NCBI RefSeq assembly: GCF_900103665.1
Contig: NZ_FNGY01000004.1
Span: 186,001-250,000, forward strand
DNA from: Pedobacter steynii
GTDB taxonomy: Bacteria; Bacteroidota; Bacteroidia; Sphingobacteriales; Sphingobacteriaceae
Direction: 5' to 3'
Length of the DNA: 64,000 nt
The translations under genes were made by a program, and so were the position numbers. Positions 62,880 to 64,000 of this stretch are shown one piece after another (position 1 is the stretch's first letter; each line of letters opens with the position of its first letter). The notes beneath the pieces are model-generated. The model saw only the letters and a program-made list of their open reading frames with translations. It ran no database searches and was not told where the DNA came from.

Positions 62880-63060
62880 GCTTTCCGCTAACGTTTTTGG
62901 TTTACGTCATGCCCATACAGCCCAGGCCGATCACCGGCACAACCAAACCCTGGCTGCCCAACGCTATTTGTTTTATTTCCATGATCCAAAGGTCGGTAAG
63001 CTAAATCGCGCGCATGTATGCAAACCCCTGAAGCTTGTAAGCAAATCAAGTGCTACCTGG
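62880..63060. repeat. GC-richer intergenic block, possible dispersed repeat
   Basis: This block is richer in GC than its surroundings. It holds GCCGATCACCGGC (a short hairpin) and CCAGG/CCTGG-type motifs that differ from the flanking DNA. Short plus-strand frames across it do not look like proteins. It could be a dispersed repeat or a structured RNA; a genome-wide copy count would show which. Confidence 0.25.
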
Positions 63061-63074
63061 TTTGGAAGGAGTTT

Positions 63075-63833
63075 CTAGTTTTCAAGCAATGGAATTATTT
63101 GTTCCCATCCAACCTGTTTTGCCAGGTCCAATGGGGAATCTCCCTTATCGGTCTTTAAATTTTTATCCGCACCCAATTGCAGTAACACCTCTACAGAACT
63201 CCTGTTCCCTGCTACGGTTTCTCTGTGTAAAATTGTATATCCTGCACCATCCTGTTGGATGAGTTGTTCGGGTTGTTCCCTGATAAACGTGGCTAGTTTA
63301 TCCTTCATATTGATGCTCATCGGATGCTCAATGAGGTTTTCAGGCTGCTTTTTTTGTTCAAAAACAATGGAAATATCATTATAATCCCCAAAGTCCAATC
63401 CCCATGCCTCATCATGTTCTTTGCGCTCCTGTGCTTCCATTCCAGACCTCAATGCCTGTATGGTAAATCCTCCATAGGTTTTGCCACCACTGGTAAATAA
63501 CCAATCACTAATCTGATTTAAGGGTACTTCAACCAAATCTCCATTCTTCACATTCGACAGTTCAATCGGATCATTTACGAGTACCCCGCTAACGGAATAT
63601 CCGTCAAACGCTACGTTATTAATCCACATATGCTCCACGATAGGTGCGGTTTGATAAGATACATTCTCCAGGAACGCCACTTTTACAAAAGCCAAATCAA
63701 GTGCGGGAACAATCCTGCGATGCTCCCAGGAGAGTTCTCTCCAGAAGTACTTGAATGTTTCTTGTGCTTTATGAAATGCCTCCACCATTTGAGGGTTATC
63801 TGCTTCGGAAAAAAAAGTTAGTTTATCAGCCAT
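63075..63833 (-). CDS. DUF2314 protein with ankyrin repeats
   Basis: Residues about 1-125 match the DUF2314 pattern (NPQMVEAFHKAQETFKYFWRELSWE, VKVAFLENVSYQTAPIVEHMWINNV, DPIELSNVKNGDLVEVPLNQISDWLF). Residues about 185-252 hold two ankyrin-type repeats (GYTILHRETVAGNRSSVEVLLQLGADKNLKTDKGDSPLDLAKQ). Such combinations are common in polymorphic-toxin immunity loci and related proteins. There is no signal peptide. No toxin gene is visible nearby in the window. Confidence 0.85.
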   Translation of the reverse strand: MADKLTFFSEADNPQMVEAFHKAQETFKYFWRELSWEHRRIVPALDLAFVKVAFLENVSYQTAPIVEHMWINNVAFDGYSVSGVLVNDPIELSNVKNGDLVEVPLNQISDWLFTSGGKTYGGFTIQALRSGMEAQERKEHDEAWGLDFGDYNDISIVFEQKKQPENLIEHPMSINMKDKLATFIREQPEQLIQQDGAGYTILHRETVAGNRSSVEVLLQLGADKNLKTDKGDSPLDLAKQVGWEQIIPLLEN

Positions 63834-63919
63834 AATTAATTTCTAATTTCATCTATTATTTGATTAACGATTAATTTCTCTAGTTCTTATATATTGAACC
63901 TATCAATATCCTAAAAAAA

Positions 63920-64000
63920 TTACGGTTTATCTGCCCCTATTACTGCCTGTTTTAACAAGAGGTCTAATTCGGATTTCAAACTTTCTTTTTGTTCCGGCCC
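63920..64000 (-). CDS. 3' end of a gene continuing past the window edge
   Basis: On the minus strand the frame is open from the right edge and reads GPEQKESLKSELDLLLKQAV..., then stops at 63920. The helical, charged sequence looks like real coding DNA, and the stop lies 87 bases upstream of the DUF2314 gene. Too little is visible for any functional call. Confidence 0.5.
   Translation of the reverse strand, partial: GPEQKESLKSELDLLLKQAVIGADKP

Noticed and set aside
1..64000. CRISPR arrays, tRNA and rRNA genes, complete insertion sequences and integrase genes.
   Set aside because: No regularly spaced repeats, cloverleaf sequences, transposase or integrase motifs were found on either strand.

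Overview
The window looks like a chromosomal stretch of a Bacteroidota bacterium close to Pedobacter (Sphingobacteriaceae). The basis is gene content, not a database search: a FecI-like sigma/FecR/SusC/SusD set, a grasp-with-spasm peptide cluster, a LytS/LytTR two-component pair, low-GC DNA, and several TAnnTTTG -7 promoter boxes typical of the Bacteroidota primary sigma factor. No tRNA, rRNA, CRISPR array, integrase or complete insertion sequence was seen.

Layout: 0-1.7 kb holds a truncated CDS, an MgtC-type relic, a gamma-glutamylcyclotransferase-like gene and a broken marR-like gene that still has its palindromic operator. 1.7-5.1 kb is a grasp-with-spasm RiPP cluster: precursor, terminator-like hairpin, ATP-grasp ligase, 65-aa protein, SPASM protein and a secreted protein. 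5.4-9.3 kb holds a secreted beta-helix protein with an AraC regulator and probable direct-repeat operator, then a second AraC gene next to an exported haloalkane dehalogenase. 9.5-18.1 kb holds a lipoprotein phosphatase, a LuxR-type regulator and five secreted proteins (one OmpA-like, one ricin-like with a duplicated module).

18.2-35.0 kb is the most unusual part. It is a tightly spaced five-gene minus-strand operon coding for proteins of 115, 134, 1237, about 446 and 3639 residues. The 446-residue protein is an apparently intact DNase I-like (EEP) hydrolase. The 3639-residue protein carries degenerate LysM-like repeats. The two giants and the nuclease have no signal peptide. I know of no described system with this set.

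36.1-48.9 kb is a probable defence island. It holds a SymE-like toxin, a RelA/SpoT-like protein, a DUF262 protein, a DUF4276-like (TOPRIM-type) protein, and an ATPase whose N-terminus resembles the helix-turn-helix domain of BsuBI/PstI restriction enzymes. Upstream of that ATPase lies the decayed 3' end of a matching adenine methyltransferase. A HEPN-like protein follows. Last comes an operon of a double-GHKL ATPase/kinase, a receiver protein, an HNH nuclease and an Eco57I-class methyltransferase.

49.3-57.4 kb is a nutrient-uptake locus: ECF sigma, FecR, SusC-type TonB receptor, SusD lipoprotein and a TlpA-like thioredoxin. 57.5-64 kb holds a DUF1266 protein, two small membrane or exported proteins, a LytS-type kinase with its LytTR regulator, a Pr6Pr-type membrane protein, a DUF2314-ankyrin protein and the end of one more gene.
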